Source: Rhodospirillaceae bacterium
Lineage (GTDB): Bacteria > Pseudomonadota > Alphaproteobacteria > MPNO01 > UBA2964
DNA length: 7,252 nt
Direction of reading: 5' to 3'
NCBI GenBank assembly: GCA_002724505.1
Contig: PBOV01000150.1
Span: 1-7,252 of the forward strand
In this document: piece after piece, positions 1 to 6,688 of the stretch
How the letters are laid out: each line of letters begins with the position of its first letter
Numbering within the stretch: position 1 is the first letter of the stretch
Translations under genes and position numbers: made by a program
Notes under the pieces: generated by a model
Told to the model about the DNA's origin: nothing
Databases searched by the model: none
Seen by the model: the letters and a program-made list of their open reading frames with translations, nothing else

Positions 1-333
1 AGAAAACCTCACAACAGTCCCATTTCCAACTAAAAAAGCAATATGTTCATGTTTTCGGGCAGGAACCTCTACCTCTGTGCCTTCCTCAATTATCATCCGC
101 CCGGACATACCGAGGTGCGCTAACACAACATTCCCACTATCAAGATGGATTAGAAGATACTTGGCGCGTCGCGCAACATGAGTAACCTCCCGGCCGGTCA
201 ACATATCTGAGAAATTTTCTGGCAAAGGACGGCGGAGATCCGAGCGGCGCACCACTACTTGGTTAATCCTCCGGCCAACCATAGCTCGCTCTAATCCGCT
301 ACGTACAGTTTCTACCTCTGGAAGCTCTGGCAT
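1..333 (-). CDS. mutM: Formamidopyrimidine-DNA glycosylase MutM/Fpg, N-terminal part (C-terminus outside window)
   Basis: Base-excision repair enzyme that removes oxidised purines such as 8-oxoguanine and nicks the abasic site by beta/delta elimination. Reading the minus strand from the ATG at 333 gives 111 codons with no stop, running off the window at base 1. The product opens with MPELPEVETV, the family hallmark: Pro2 is the catalytic nucleophile after Met removal, with Glu3 and Glu6 following. Lys58 lies in RRAKYLL, matching the conserved Lys57 of the E. coli enzyme, and HLGMSGR is at residues 73-79. The H2TH and zinc-finger parts would lie outside the window. No other in-frame start lies nearby, because an upstream ATG is followed at once by a TGA. 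The gene is divergent from ubiE with 84 bases between starts. Endonuclease VIII (Nei) is the main alternative, but the MPELPEVE start and GMSGR favour MutM. Confidence 0.96.
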   Translation of the reverse strand, partial: MPELPEVETVRSGLERAMVGRRINQVVVRRSDLRRPLPENFSDMLTGREVTHVARRAKYLLIHLDSGNVVLAHLGMSGRMIIEEGTEVEVPARKHEHIAFLVGNGTVVRFS

Positions 334-417
334 TATCGCTGTCATCCCATTAAAGCATGCGGTTCTTGATACAGCCCAAAGCTAGCGCGAATTGTCCAAC
401 TGCGCTATTGTTGTTAT
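334..417. promoter_or_regulatory. Divergent mutM/ubiE intergenic region with an inverted repeat
   Basis: These 84 bases must hold the promoters for both mutM (minus) and ubiE (plus). An inverted repeat, AGCGC at 384-388 and GCGCT at 402-406, has an inner TTG/CAA match, so it could form a hairpin or bind a dimeric regulator. For ubiE, TTGATA at 366-371 resembles a -35 box but has only a weak -10 partner near 389-394. No clear Shine-Dalgarno sequence precedes the ubiE ATG. Promoter boxes cannot be assigned with confidence; the regulatory role is inferred from the divergent layout. Confidence 0.4.
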
Positions 418-1212
418 ATGAAAAACCCCTCAACAAATGATCCCATAAGAAAAGATGAAATCAACTTTGGTTTCCGGCGCGTAGGGAAAAATGAACACGC
501 GGGTTTAGTGTCAAGCCTATTTAAATCTGTTGCAGGTCGCTATGATTTGATGAATGACCTGATGAGTGGAGGCTTACATCGGCTATGGAAACAGTCATTG
601 ATCAACTGGGTCAATCCTCAGCCAGGAATGCGATTAGTGGATGTCGCCGGGGGAACAGGTGACATTACCTTTAGATTTCTCAACCAACTTGAAAATGCGT
701 CAAACAATGACGTTAAGGCCACCCAAACCATAATCTGTGATCCTAATAAAGAGATGCTCAGAGTCGCCCAGAAAAGGGCTATAAATATGGGGTATTTATA
801 CGGCATCGAATTTGTCCAAGCGCCAGCAGAAGGTTTGCCTCTCTGTGATCGCTCAGCCGATGTATGTACAATCTCGTTTGGGTTAAGAAATGTCACCGAC
901 CGAACTGCTGGATTAGCAGAAATTTTTAGAATCCTTGATTTTGGCGGGCATTTTATTTGCCTCGAGTTCTCACCGGCCGTTGCGCCTTTTCTTGCACCTT
1001 TATACGACACCTATTCCACCCGTGTTATCCCCTGGCTAGGCAAACACGTAGCTGGGAATAAAGAGGCCTACCAATACCTGGCAGAGAGCATCCGTTGTTT
1101 TCCTGAACCTACTGCTTTGACCGAGGAAATGCAAAAAACAGGATTTGGTAATATCCAATGCCAAATGATGTCTGGCGGGATTGTGGCTATCCACTCAGGT
1201 TGGCGCCTATAA
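418..1212 (+). CDS. ubiE: Ubiquinone/menaquinone biosynthesis C-methyltransferase UbiE
   Basis: S-adenosylmethionine-dependent enzyme that C-methylates the quinone ring (2-methoxy-6-polyprenyl-1,4-benzoquinol in ubiquinone synthesis; demethylmenaquinol where menaquinone is made). The 264-residue product is a full-length class I methyltransferase. It shows the UbiE N-terminal signature NFGFRRV at 16-22, RYDLMNDLMSGGLHRLWK at 41-58, and SAM motif I VDVAGGTGD at 74-82. Acidic Asp108 ends the second strand (IICDPN), followed by FGLRNVTD at 154-161, YQYLAESI at 218-225 and a C-terminal MSGGIVAIHSGWR. The ATG at 418 is the only plausible in-frame start before the conserved NFGF; the upstream TTGTTGTTAT has no Shine-Dalgarno match, so initiation may be leaderless or weak. 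ubiB starts 5 bases after the stop, suggesting a ubiE-ubiB operon. Assignment is firm; whether menaquinone is also made cannot be told here. Confidence 0.97.
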   Translation: MKNPSTNDPIRKDEINFGFRRVGKNEHAGLVSSLFKSVAGRYDLMNDLMSGGLHRLWKQSLINWVNPQPGMRLVDVAGGTGDITFRFLNQLENASNNDVKATQTIICDPNKEMLRVAQKRAINMGYLYGIEFVQAPAEGLPLCDRSADVCTISFGLRNVTDRTAGLAEIFRILDFGGHFICLEFSPAVAPFLAPLYDTYSTRVIPWLGKHVAGNKEAYQYLAESIRCFPEPTALTEEMQKTGFGNIQCQMMSGGIVAIHSGWRL

Positions 1213-1217
1213 AACGC

Positions 1218-2765
1218 ATGTTTCGTACGCTTCGTAATTTATATAATGTCGCGGGTATCGTTCGTACGATGGGTAAATATGACTCTCTTTTTCTGTTACA
1301 AATAAATGGTGTGCCTTTTTACATAAAGTTCTGCTGCTTTTTTATTAATCTAGGGGTCCAACCAAATCCCGATTTAGCCGACATGAGGAAAGGCGAGAAG
1401 CTAGCGCTTGCTCTTCAAAACCTAGGACCCGGCTTTATAAAACTAGGACAAGCCTTGTCAGTCCGCGCGGACCTAGTCGGCAAAGAAATTGCCCACGACC
1501 TAACAACCCTACAAGACAACTTACCGCCTTTTGAAATTGATAAAGCGCGGCAGTCAATTGAGGATGAACTTGGAAAACCCCTTAGTGAAATTTTTAACTC
1601 TTTCGATGACGAACCAATTGCCGCTGCCTCAATCGCTCAGGTGCATTACGCTACCACAGCGGAAGACCTGCCGGTTGCCGTAAAAATATTAAGGCCGGGG
1701 ATCGAAAGCGCCTTCGCACGTGAACTTGATCTCCTGCACTGGCTCGCGGAAATCGTAGAGAATCTCATCCCCAAAGCACGCCGATTACGACCTACTGGGG
1801 TTATTGACACCCTGTCAGAAGTCGTTGCAATGGAATTAGATTTGCGGCTAGAGGCGGCGGCTGGCGACGAGCTGCAGGCTAATTTCAAAGGAGACCCACG
1901 TTTTAAAGTCCCAGCGATGGACTGGACTAGAACTGGAAAGCGTGTGCTCACATCCGAACGGGTGTCCGGGGTACCAGTTGATGAAATTTCTACGCTCGAG
2001 ACAGTAGGGCACGACACCGAGGAAATCGTTGCGAACATGGCACGGGTGTTTTTTCTGCAAGTGTTTAGGGATGGCTTTTTTCATGCTGATCTTCACCCGG
2101 GCAACCTACTGGTAAATAGGGATGGTGTGATTCAAGCCGTTGATTTTGGTATTATGGGTCGTCTCGACAAAAAAACCCGCTACTACCTCGCCGAGATGAT
2201 GATAGGGTTTTTGACCGCTGATTACGCCAAAGTTGCGGAAATTCATTTTCAGGCGGGGTATATCCCAAGATCTCAGTCGAAAAAAGCCTTTGCGCAAGCG
2301 GCACGGGCAATTGCCGAACCTATTTTAGGGCTTCCATTAAAAGATATATCGCTCGCCCGTCTTTTAGCTCAGCTGTTCCAAGTTACGCAGCGGTTCGAGA
2401 TGGAAACTCAACCGCAACTTCTTCTTCTACAAAAAACCATGCTCGTTGCTGAGGGTGTAGGGCGGCAGCTTCACCCAGATACTAATATGTGGGAGCTAGC
2501 CCGTCCTCTGATTGAAGACTGGATGGAAGATGCTTTATCTCCGGAAGCAAAAACGGCCGAAGCCATTAGGGAAGCGAGTAAATTGATTGAGCAACTCCCG
2601 ATGCTTATAAACGATATGGGCGAGAGCATTACAACACTAACTGACGAAGGCCTAAAACTGCATCCAGACACGTTAAGCGCTATGTCAAAAAGCAAAAAGT
2701 CGGCTGCCTGGCCATGGTGGGCCGGGGCTTTTATTGCACTTGGTTTGATTTTTTCAGCAATTTAA
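1218..2765 (+). CDS. ubiB: UbiB/ABC1 (AarF) family ATPase/kinase-like protein of ubiquinone biosynthesis
   Basis: Atypical protein-kinase-like ATPase needed for aerobic ubiquinone synthesis, membrane-bound and thought to help handle lipid intermediates. The 515 residues contain the family's KxGQ motif (FIKLGQ, Lys75-Gln78) and the Ala-rich loop AAASIAQVH at 135-143 that replaces the kinase Gly-rich loop. They also contain the invariant lysine Lys155 in VAVK, the catalytic-loop equivalent HADLHPGN at 289-296, and the metal-binding DFG at 309-311. A hydrophobic segment at about 498-515 ends the protein. The start at 1218 gives the usual family N-terminus MFRTLRNLYN and lies 5 bases after the ubiE stop. 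A longer frame from 1158 would overlap ubiE by 55 bases and add an atypical 20-residue leader, so it is rejected. There is no clear Shine-Dalgarno, so translational coupling to ubiE is likely. The tail has room for only one membrane helix, whereas E. coli UbiB has two. Confidence 0.96.
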   Translation: MFRTLRNLYNVAGIVRTMGKYDSLFLLQINGVPFYIKFCCFFINLGVQPNPDLADMRKGEKLALALQNLGPGFIKLGQALSVRADLVGKEIAHDLTTLQDNLPPFEIDKARQSIEDELGKPLSEIFNSFDDEPIAAASIAQVHYATTAEDLPVAVKILRPGIESAFARELDLLHWLAEIVENLIPKARRLRPTGVIDTLSEVVAMELDLRLEAAAGDELQANFKGDPRFKVPAMDWTRTGKRVLTSERVSGVPVDEISTLETVGHDTEEIVANMARVFFLQVFRDGFFHADLHPGNLLVNRDGVIQAVDFGIMGRLDKKTRYYLAEMMIGFLTADYAKVAEIHFQAGYIPRSQSKKAFAQAARAIAEPILGLPLKDISLARLLAQLFQVTQRFEMETQPQLLLLQKTMLVAEGVGRQLHPDTNMWELARPLIEDWMEDALSPEAKTAEAIREASKLIEQLPMLINDMGESITTLTDEGLKLHPDTLSAMSKSKKSAAWPWWAGAFIALGLIFSAI

Positions 2766-2950
2766 TGCGTTGTCTTTATAGGTGGCCCAGGCACCGAACT
2801 TCCATGAATAGAAATTCCCATTTGATTTAGAAGGTAATTTCATCGCAGACTAATAGAGCACCTTTGTGCAACATCTACGCTTCTATCGCGCAGGGAATAA
2901 GAAAACCAAACCAACTTTATGAACATAATAGGTCTACAGGGAGAAATTTT
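2766..2950. other. Intergenic region between ubiB and the TctC-like gene
   Basis: This 185-base stretch has no convincing gene. A short GGTG/CACC pairing at 2781-2795 lies just after ubiB but has a four-base stem and no T-run, so it is not a credible terminator. CATAAT at 2924-2929 resembles a -10 box but has no matching -35 at the right spacing. An open frame reaching back to a TTG at 2864 is only an in-frame extension of the TctC-like gene. The one solid element is the ribosome site at its 3' end. Confidence 0.5.
2938..2944 (+). promoter_or_regulatory. Shine-Dalgarno site of the TctC-like gene
   Basis: AGGGAGA sits 6 bases before the ATG at 2951. It fixes the start there rather than at the TTG at 2864, which would put 29 unrelated residues ahead of a clear signal peptide. 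Confidence 0.8.
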
Positions 2951-3979
2951 ATGAAATTAGTAAGATCAGTTACACTGCTCACAACATTCCTATCGCTAAC
3001 TGCATTTGGCAATGTTGGCCACGCCGACAACTTGGCGAAATTTTATAAAGGCAAGCAGGTGAGTATCGTTGTAGCAGCGCGTGCCGGCGGCGGACATCAC
3101 AAATATTCATTGTTTATTTCACCATTTATGAAAAAACATATGCCAGGCAACCCAACATTTATTACACAAAACATGGGCGGCGCAGGAGGTACAAAAGCAG
3201 CCAATTACCTTTACAACCGGGCCGCCAAGAACGGCACCGCGATTGGAATTCTACTTTCGGATACTCCCTTTGCATCGAGAATGCGAACGACAGGTGTCAA
3301 ATATGTCGCAAATAATTTTCACTATATTGGCGGCGTTGACAAACCCCAGGGTGCTTTTGTCGTGCTTAAAAGAGCAGGCATAAAAACCATGGAAGAAGCT
3401 AAAAACAAGTCAGTTGTTTTCGCGTCCACCGGGAAAGGCTCACAAACTTATATCTTACCCAAGCTTGCTAACAGTATGATTGGCACCAAGTTCAAAATTG
3501 TAACGGGTTATCGTGGTATGGCTGGTGTCTACAAAGCGCTGGACAACAAAGAAGCAGATGGATTTCAGTCCGGATGGTCTTCGGTACGGCTAATCCGTCC
3601 ACATTGGCTCGCAGCTGGCCGCGTCGTCGTCCTTGCCGCAAACTCCCTATCACCACTAAAAGACGCACCTAATGCTCCGACATTCCGCGACTTGGTCAAA
3701 AATCCACTTGATAGAAAAATCGTCGAGCTGATAAGCAATAACGATGTAATCGGTCGGGCCTGGATAGCTCCTCCAGGAATTCCGAAGGCACGTCTAAAAG
3801 CACTTCGGAAAGCATTTAAGAAAATGGCCACCGATCCCGAGGCGATTGCAGCCGCCAAAAAACGTAAAATGGATTGGAATTACGTCGACTGGAAGCCGCA
3901 GCAAGAACATGCAAAACACATCACAAATGCAGATGATAAGTTGTTCAAGCGTGTAAGATCACTAATTAATATGAAATAA
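2951..3979 (+). CDS. TctC/Bug-family tripartite tricarboxylate transporter substrate-binding protein
   Basis: Periplasmic solute-binding protein of the TctC (Bug) family, which captures small carboxylates or related metabolites and normally hands them to TctA/TctB membrane partners. The 342-residue product starts with a Sec signal peptide: MKLVR, a hydrophobic core, then GHA at 23-25 with probable cleavage before Asp26. The mature part shows the family pattern FYKGKQVSIVV (31-41), a glycine-rich ligand loop AGGGHH (45-50), MPGNPTFITQNMGGAGG (64-80) and KAANYLYN (82-89). A second ligand-side loop, STGKGSQTY, is at 159-167, and a C-terminal APPGIPKARLKALRKAF stretch at 273-289. Length suits the family. 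It has its own ribosome site and downstream terminator, and neither neighbour encodes TctA or TctB, so it is an orphan here. The ligand cannot be predicted, so no symbol is given. The protein is rich in Lys and Arg. Confidence 0.9.
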   Translation: MKLVRSVTLLTTFLSLTAFGNVGHADNLAKFYKGKQVSIVVAARAGGGHHKYSLFISPFMKKHMPGNPTFITQNMGGAGGTKAANYLYNRAAKNGTAIGILLSDTPFASRMRTTGVKYVANNFHYIGGVDKPQGAFVVLKRAGIKTMEEAKNKSVVFASTGKGSQTYILPKLANSMIGTKFKIVTGYRGMAGVYKALDNKEADGFQSGWSSVRLIRPHWLAAGRVVVLAANSLSPLKDAPNAPTFRDLVKNPLDRKIVELISNNDVIGRAWIAPPGIPKARLKALRKAFKKMATDPEAIAAAKKRKMDWNYVDWKPQQEHAKHITNADDKLFKRVRSLINMK

Positions 3980-3992
3980 CCAAAATAAAAAG

Positions 3993-4027
3993 ATGGAAAT
4001 GCGGTCTTTTGGGACCGCGTTTTCCAT
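3993..4027 (+). terminator. Strong rho-independent-type terminator after the TctC-like gene
   Basis: A near-perfect hairpin lies 13 bases after the stop. GCGGTC at 4001-4006 pairs with GACCGC at 4013-4018 around a 6-base loop. The stem continues through a T-G wobble and one bulged T into ATGGAAA (3993-3999) pairing with TTTCCAT (4021-4027). The GC-rich core is preceded by A-rich sequence and followed by GTTTT, so it could work on either strand. It separates the TctC-like gene from coaBC. Confidence 0.85.
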
Positions 4028-4201
4028 TCATTTTCCAAAGAAAGGCATAATTTCAACCCAACTATTGTTAATTTCTTTTACTTTTAGAGATAAAACCTCT
4101 TTTTGGGCGGTTCGCATAAGTGCAGCGAATTCTTGCTGATTTAGTTATAACTCACTAGTTTACATTCAAATTGATAGGATACTTTGCGAGGGCTCGCCAA
4201 T
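4028..4201. other. Intergenic region upstream of coaBC, presumed promoter region
   Basis: This AT-rich stretch of 174 bases holds no recognisable gene. Because a strong terminator lies just before it, coaBC should have a promoter here. TATAAC at 4146-4151 and TTTACA at 4159-4164 resemble -10 and -35 boxes but lack well-spaced partners. CAGCGA/TTGCTG at 4123-4138 can form a 6-pair hairpin with a 4-base loop (one wobble pair). AGAG/CTCT followed by five Ts near 4086-4105 is a weak terminator-like fold. The promoter role is inferred from position. Confidence 0.4.
4188..4192 (+). promoter_or_regulatory. Shine-Dalgarno of coaBC inside a small palindrome
   Basis: GAGGG lies 9 bases before the ATG at 4202 and supports that start over the TTG at 4184. 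It sits within GCGAGGGCTCGC (4186-4197), whose arms are complementary, so a small hairpin could partly mask the ribosome site. Confidence 0.55.
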
Positions 4202-5413
4202 ATGCTGCAAAACAAGCGCATCTTGTTGATCATATCTGGGGGAATTGCCGCTTATAAGTGCTTAGAGCTGTTGCGCCTGCTGCGCGAGCAGGGAGCTACC
4301 GTTCGGTGTATTTTAACTAAATCTGCAACTGAATTTATAACGCCGCTATCAGTAGCAACGTTATCTGGGGAGAAAGTTTATGGGGACCTCTTTTCACTGA
4401 CCGATGAGTATGGGATGGGACACATAAAACTTTCCCGTGATGCAGATTTACTTGTCGTTGTGCCAGCAACGGCGAATATCTTGGCGCGCATGGCGCAAGG
4501 TATAGCTGACGACTTGGCTACCACAGTTTTACTGGCAACTAACAAGAAAGTAATGGCAGTACCATCAATGAATGTTCGTATGTGGGAACACGCCGCTACA
4601 GTCAGTAATATTAAAACGCTGCAAGGACGTGGCGTCGAAATTCTTGGCCCAAATTGTGGGGCTATGGCTTGCGGCGAATATGGGGAAGGCCGAATGGTCG
4701 AGCCAACAGAAATTTTAACAGCGATCCGAACTCATTTTTCGGATAATAGCAGGCTTAATGGTTTGCGTGCACTGGTAACAAGTGGACCAACACATGAACC
4801 TATCGACCCTGTCCGTTACATAGCCAACCGGTCTTCAGGCAAACAAGGGCACGCGATTGCATCTGCGTTAGTCAGACTTGGAGCTGAAACTACTTTAGTC
4901 AGAGGACCAACAAACGAACCAGACCCCGACGGAGCAAAGGTGATTCGCGTTGAGACCGCATGTGAAATGCTGAAAGCATGCAAAAACGCACTCCCAACTG
5001 ATATAGCTGTTTGCGCAGCCGCCGTATCTGATTGGCGAATAAAGAAAGAAACCAGTCAAAAAATTAAAAAAGAAAACGCCGAGCTTACCCTGTCGCTAAA
5101 AGAAAATCCCGATATTTTAGAATTACTGTCCCAGCCTGGTAATGAAAGGCCGCGACTCGTCGTCGGGTTTGCTGCAGAAACCAGTGACGTAGCCGAAAAA
5201 GCCATCTCCAAAAGAGGCAAAAAAGGCTGCGATTGGATAATAGGCAATGACGTCTCTCCCAAGAGCGGCACCTTCGGCGGCGATACCAATCAAGTGCACT
5301 TAGTAACTGAGACCGGAAGTGAAAGCTGGCCGAAAATGTCTAAGCTGGAAGTAGCCGATTTGCTTGTAAATCGCATTGCGGATCAATTTCGTCCCCAGGC
5401 TCCCACAGAATAG
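4202..5413 (+). CDS. coaBC: Bifunctional phosphopantothenoylcysteine decarboxylase / phosphopantothenate-cysteine ligase CoaBC (Dfp)
   Basis: Carries out two consecutive steps of coenzyme A synthesis: CTP-dependent joining of 4'-phosphopantothenate to cysteine (CoaB), then FMN-dependent decarboxylation to 4'-phosphopantetheine (CoaC). The 403-residue product has both domains. The N-terminal flavoprotein half (about 1-180) shows ISGGIAAYK (11-19), catalytic His74 in [11 protein letters not shown], the VPATAN motif (87-92), PSMNVRMW (121-128, with Asn124) and the flexible-flap Cys157 in [10 protein letters not shown]. The C-terminal CoaB half shows [20 protein letters not shown] (193-212, with Asn209), AAAVSDWR (272-279) and Lys289 in KIKK. 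These line up closely with the E. coli residues His75, Asn125, Cys158, Asn210 and Lys289. The ATG at 4202 is preferred because of its GAGGG site. dut follows after 8 bases, an arrangement shared with many proteobacteria. Eukaryote-like separate CoaB or CoaC is excluded by the fusion. Confidence 0.97.
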   Translation: MLQNKRILLIISGGIAAYKCLELLRLLREQGATVRCILTKSATEFITPLSVATLSGEKVYGDLFSLTDEYGMGHIKLSRDADLLVVVPATANILARMAQGIADDLATTVLLATNKKVMAVPSMNVRMWEHAATVSNIKTLQGRGVEILGPNCGAMACGEYGEGRMVEPTEILTAIRTHFSDNSRLNGLRALVTSGPTHEPIDPVRYIANRSSGKQGHAIASALVRLGAETTLVRGPTNEPDPDGAKVIRVETACEMLKACKNALPTDIAVCAAAVSDWRIKKETSQKIKKENAELTLSLKENPDILELLSQPGNERPRLVVGFAAETSDVAEKAISKRGKKGCDWIIGNDVSPKSGTFGGDTNQVHLVTETGSESWPKMSKLEVADLLVNRIADQFRPQAPTE

Positions 5414-5416
5414 AGG
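5413..5416 (+). promoter_or_regulatory. Shine-Dalgarno of dut overlapping the coaBC stop codon
   Basis: GAGG begins with the last base of the coaBC TAG stop and ends 5 bases before the dut ATG. Ribosomes finishing coaBC sit on the dut site, so translation is probably coupled. Confidence 0.7.
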
Positions 5417-5421
5417 CTAAA

Positions 5422-5871
5422 ATGGTTTCAGTCGCGATCAAGCGTTTGCCCCATAATTTGGGCCTTCCATTGCCAGAATACGAGACCTTGGCATCTGCCG
5501 GGATGGATCTACCAGCAGCAATTAAGAGTGATCTGATAATAGCGCCTGGGGAGCGGATACTTGTGCCAACCGGTTTAGCGCTCGCCTTGCCCGAGGGCTA
5601 TGAGGCACAAATCCGTCCGCGGTCCGGTCTTGCTTTACGAAATGGTATTACGGTTCTAAACACGCCAGGTACAGTAGATTCGGATTACCGTGGTGAGGTA
5701 AAGGTGATTCTTGTAAATTTTAGCAATTGTGATTTTACGATCCAAAGGGGTATGCGTATCGCCCAGATAGTGATTGCCCCTATCTTACAGGTGTCCCTGA
5801 CGGACATGGAAGTCCTACCCAAAACCGCCCGCGGCGAGGGTGGTTTTGGATCTACCGGCACCACCACCTAA
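5422..5871 (+). CDS. dut: Deoxyuridine 5'-triphosphate nucleotidohydrolase (dUTPase)
   Basis: Hydrolyses dUTP to dUMP and pyrophosphate, supplying the dTMP precursor and keeping uracil out of DNA; cytoplasmic homotrimer in this family. The 149-residue product is of normal length and carries all five trimeric dUTPase motifs in order. These are AGMDLPA at 26-32 (motif 1, Asp29), PRSGLA at 66-71 (motif 2) and [13 protein letters not shown] at 83-95 (motif 3, with catalytic Asp86 and the uracil-stacking Tyr89). RIAQIVI at 112-118 is motif 4 and [10 protein letters not shown] at 137-146 is the mobile motif 5 with its Phe. dCTP deaminase is excluded by motifs 3 and 5. It lies 8 bases after coaBC and 15 bases before the next gene, in an apparent operon; the coaBC-dut pairing is widespread in proteobacteria. 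Nothing looks broken. Confidence 0.98.
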   Translation: MVSVAIKRLPHNLGLPLPEYETLASAGMDLPAAIKSDLIIAPGERILVPTGLALALPEGYEAQIRPRSGLALRNGITVLNTPGTVDSDYRGEVKVILVNFSNCDFTIQRGMRIAQIVIAPILQVSLTDMEVLPKTARGEGGFGSTGTTT

Positions 5872-5886
5872 AAAATAAATAGGCAT

Positions 5887-6684
5887 ATGGAATTCACCTA
5901 CGAACAGCTTCAACGTTATGCCCGACATATTGTTTTGCGTGAGGTAGGGGGCGTCGGGCAGAAGAAACTATTGTCGGGGAAAGTCTTAGTAATTGGTGCA
6001 GGGGGTCTTGGTGCTCCACTTCTTTTATACCTCGCCGCCGCCGGTGTCGGCACACTCGGGGTAGCGGATCATGATCTAGTCGAGCTTTCCAACCTGCAGC
6101 GTCAGGTTATTCACACTACCCAAAACATTGGGCTCCCTAAAGTAGAAAGTGCTGCAATGGCAGTTTCAGCAGTCAACCCTGATGTAAAATTTCATCCTCA
6201 CCATTTAAAAGTAAGAAGCAATAACATCCTAGCGCTAATTGAGGAATACGATATCATTGCAGACGGTTCAGATAATTTTGAAACACGTTTCTTGGTAAAT
6301 GATGCCTGTCATCTCGCTAGGAAGACCCTAGTGTCAGGCGCCATTTTACGCTTTGAAGGTCAGGTCAGTACTTTTAAGTCCCACATGGGAAAAAACTACC
6401 CTTGCTATCGTTGCTTGTATCGAAGCCCGCCGCCAGCAAACTTAGTCCCGAGTTGCGCTGAAGGTGGTGTAATCGGCACCCTTGCCGGAACAGTTGGGTC
6501 AATTCAAGGTACTGAGGTTCTTAAAGAAATTATGGGGGTTGGGACCAGCATGTCTGGAAATTTGATACTATATAATGCATTAGAGACGGAATTTCGCAAA
6601 ATTTCCCTCAAGCGTGACACTGACTGCCCTCTTTGTGGAGAAAAGCCGACAATTTTAGACCTTTCTATTCACTCTGAGACCTGA
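5887..6684 (+). CDS. MoeB/ThiF/HesA-family E1-like adenylyltransferase
   Basis: ATP-dependent enzyme of the E1-like superfamily that adenylates the C-terminus of a small ubiquitin-like sulfur carrier (MoaD in molybdopterin synthesis, ThiS in thiamine synthesis). The 265-residue product opens with the typical RYARHIVLREVGGVGQ (10-25). It has the nucleotide-binding GAGGLG at 37-42, Asp61, the SNLQRQ arginine motif at 68-73, Lys85 and DGSDNFETR at 126-134. Two CxxC pairs, Cys173/Cys176 and Cys247/Cys250, form the expected structural zinc site, and Cys190 in PSCAEGGV is the candidate thioester cysteine. No C-terminal rhodanese domain is present. MoeB and ThiF cannot be told apart from sequence alone, and no moaD, thiS or other pathway gene is visible, so no symbol is given; MoeB is slightly favoured by overall style. 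The ribosome site is weak (AGG only 3 bases from the ATG), but the start fits the family N-terminus. Confidence 0.93.
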   Translation: MEFTYEQLQRYARHIVLREVGGVGQKKLLSGKVLVIGAGGLGAPLLLYLAAAGVGTLGVADHDLVELSNLQRQVIHTTQNIGLPKVESAAMAVSAVNPDVKFHPHHLKVRSNNILALIEEYDIIADGSDNFETRFLVNDACHLARKTLVSGAILRFEGQVSTFKSHMGKNYPCYRCLYRSPPPANLVPSCAEGGVIGTLAGTVGSIQGTEVLKEIMGVGTSMSGNLILYNALETEFRKISLKRDTDCPLCGEKPTILDLSIHSET

Positions 6685-6688
6685 AATA

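Noticed and set aside
618..1010. Minus-strand open frame inside ubiE
   Set aside because: Antisense shadow of a well-supported gene; the translation resembles no family and has no ribosome site of note.
1158..1217. Upstream extension of the ubiB reading frame
   Set aside because: It would overlap ubiE by 55 bases and add 20 residues not typical of the family; the ATG at 1218 matches the usual N-terminus.
1646..2297. Minus-strand open frames inside ubiB
   Set aside because: Low-complexity Ser/Arg-rich or random-looking products overlapping each other and conserved ubiB motifs; typical antisense shadows.
2781..2795. Possible terminator after ubiB (GGTG/CACC)
   Set aside because: Stem of only four pairs and no T-run following.
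2864..2950. Upstream extension of the TctC-like gene from a TTG
   Set aside because: It would bury the signal peptide behind 29 unrelated residues, while a good ribosome site precedes the ATG at 2951.
3565..3858. Minus-strand open frame inside the TctC-like gene
   Set aside because: Ala/Arg/Ser-rich shadow translation with no recognisable motif.
4086..4105. AGAG/CTCT hairpin followed by five Ts upstream of coaBC
   Set aside because: Four-pair stem is too weak, and a much stronger terminator lies just upstream.
5056..5289. Minus-strand open frame inside coaBC
   Set aside because: Shadow of the CoaB ligase domain; no supporting signal.
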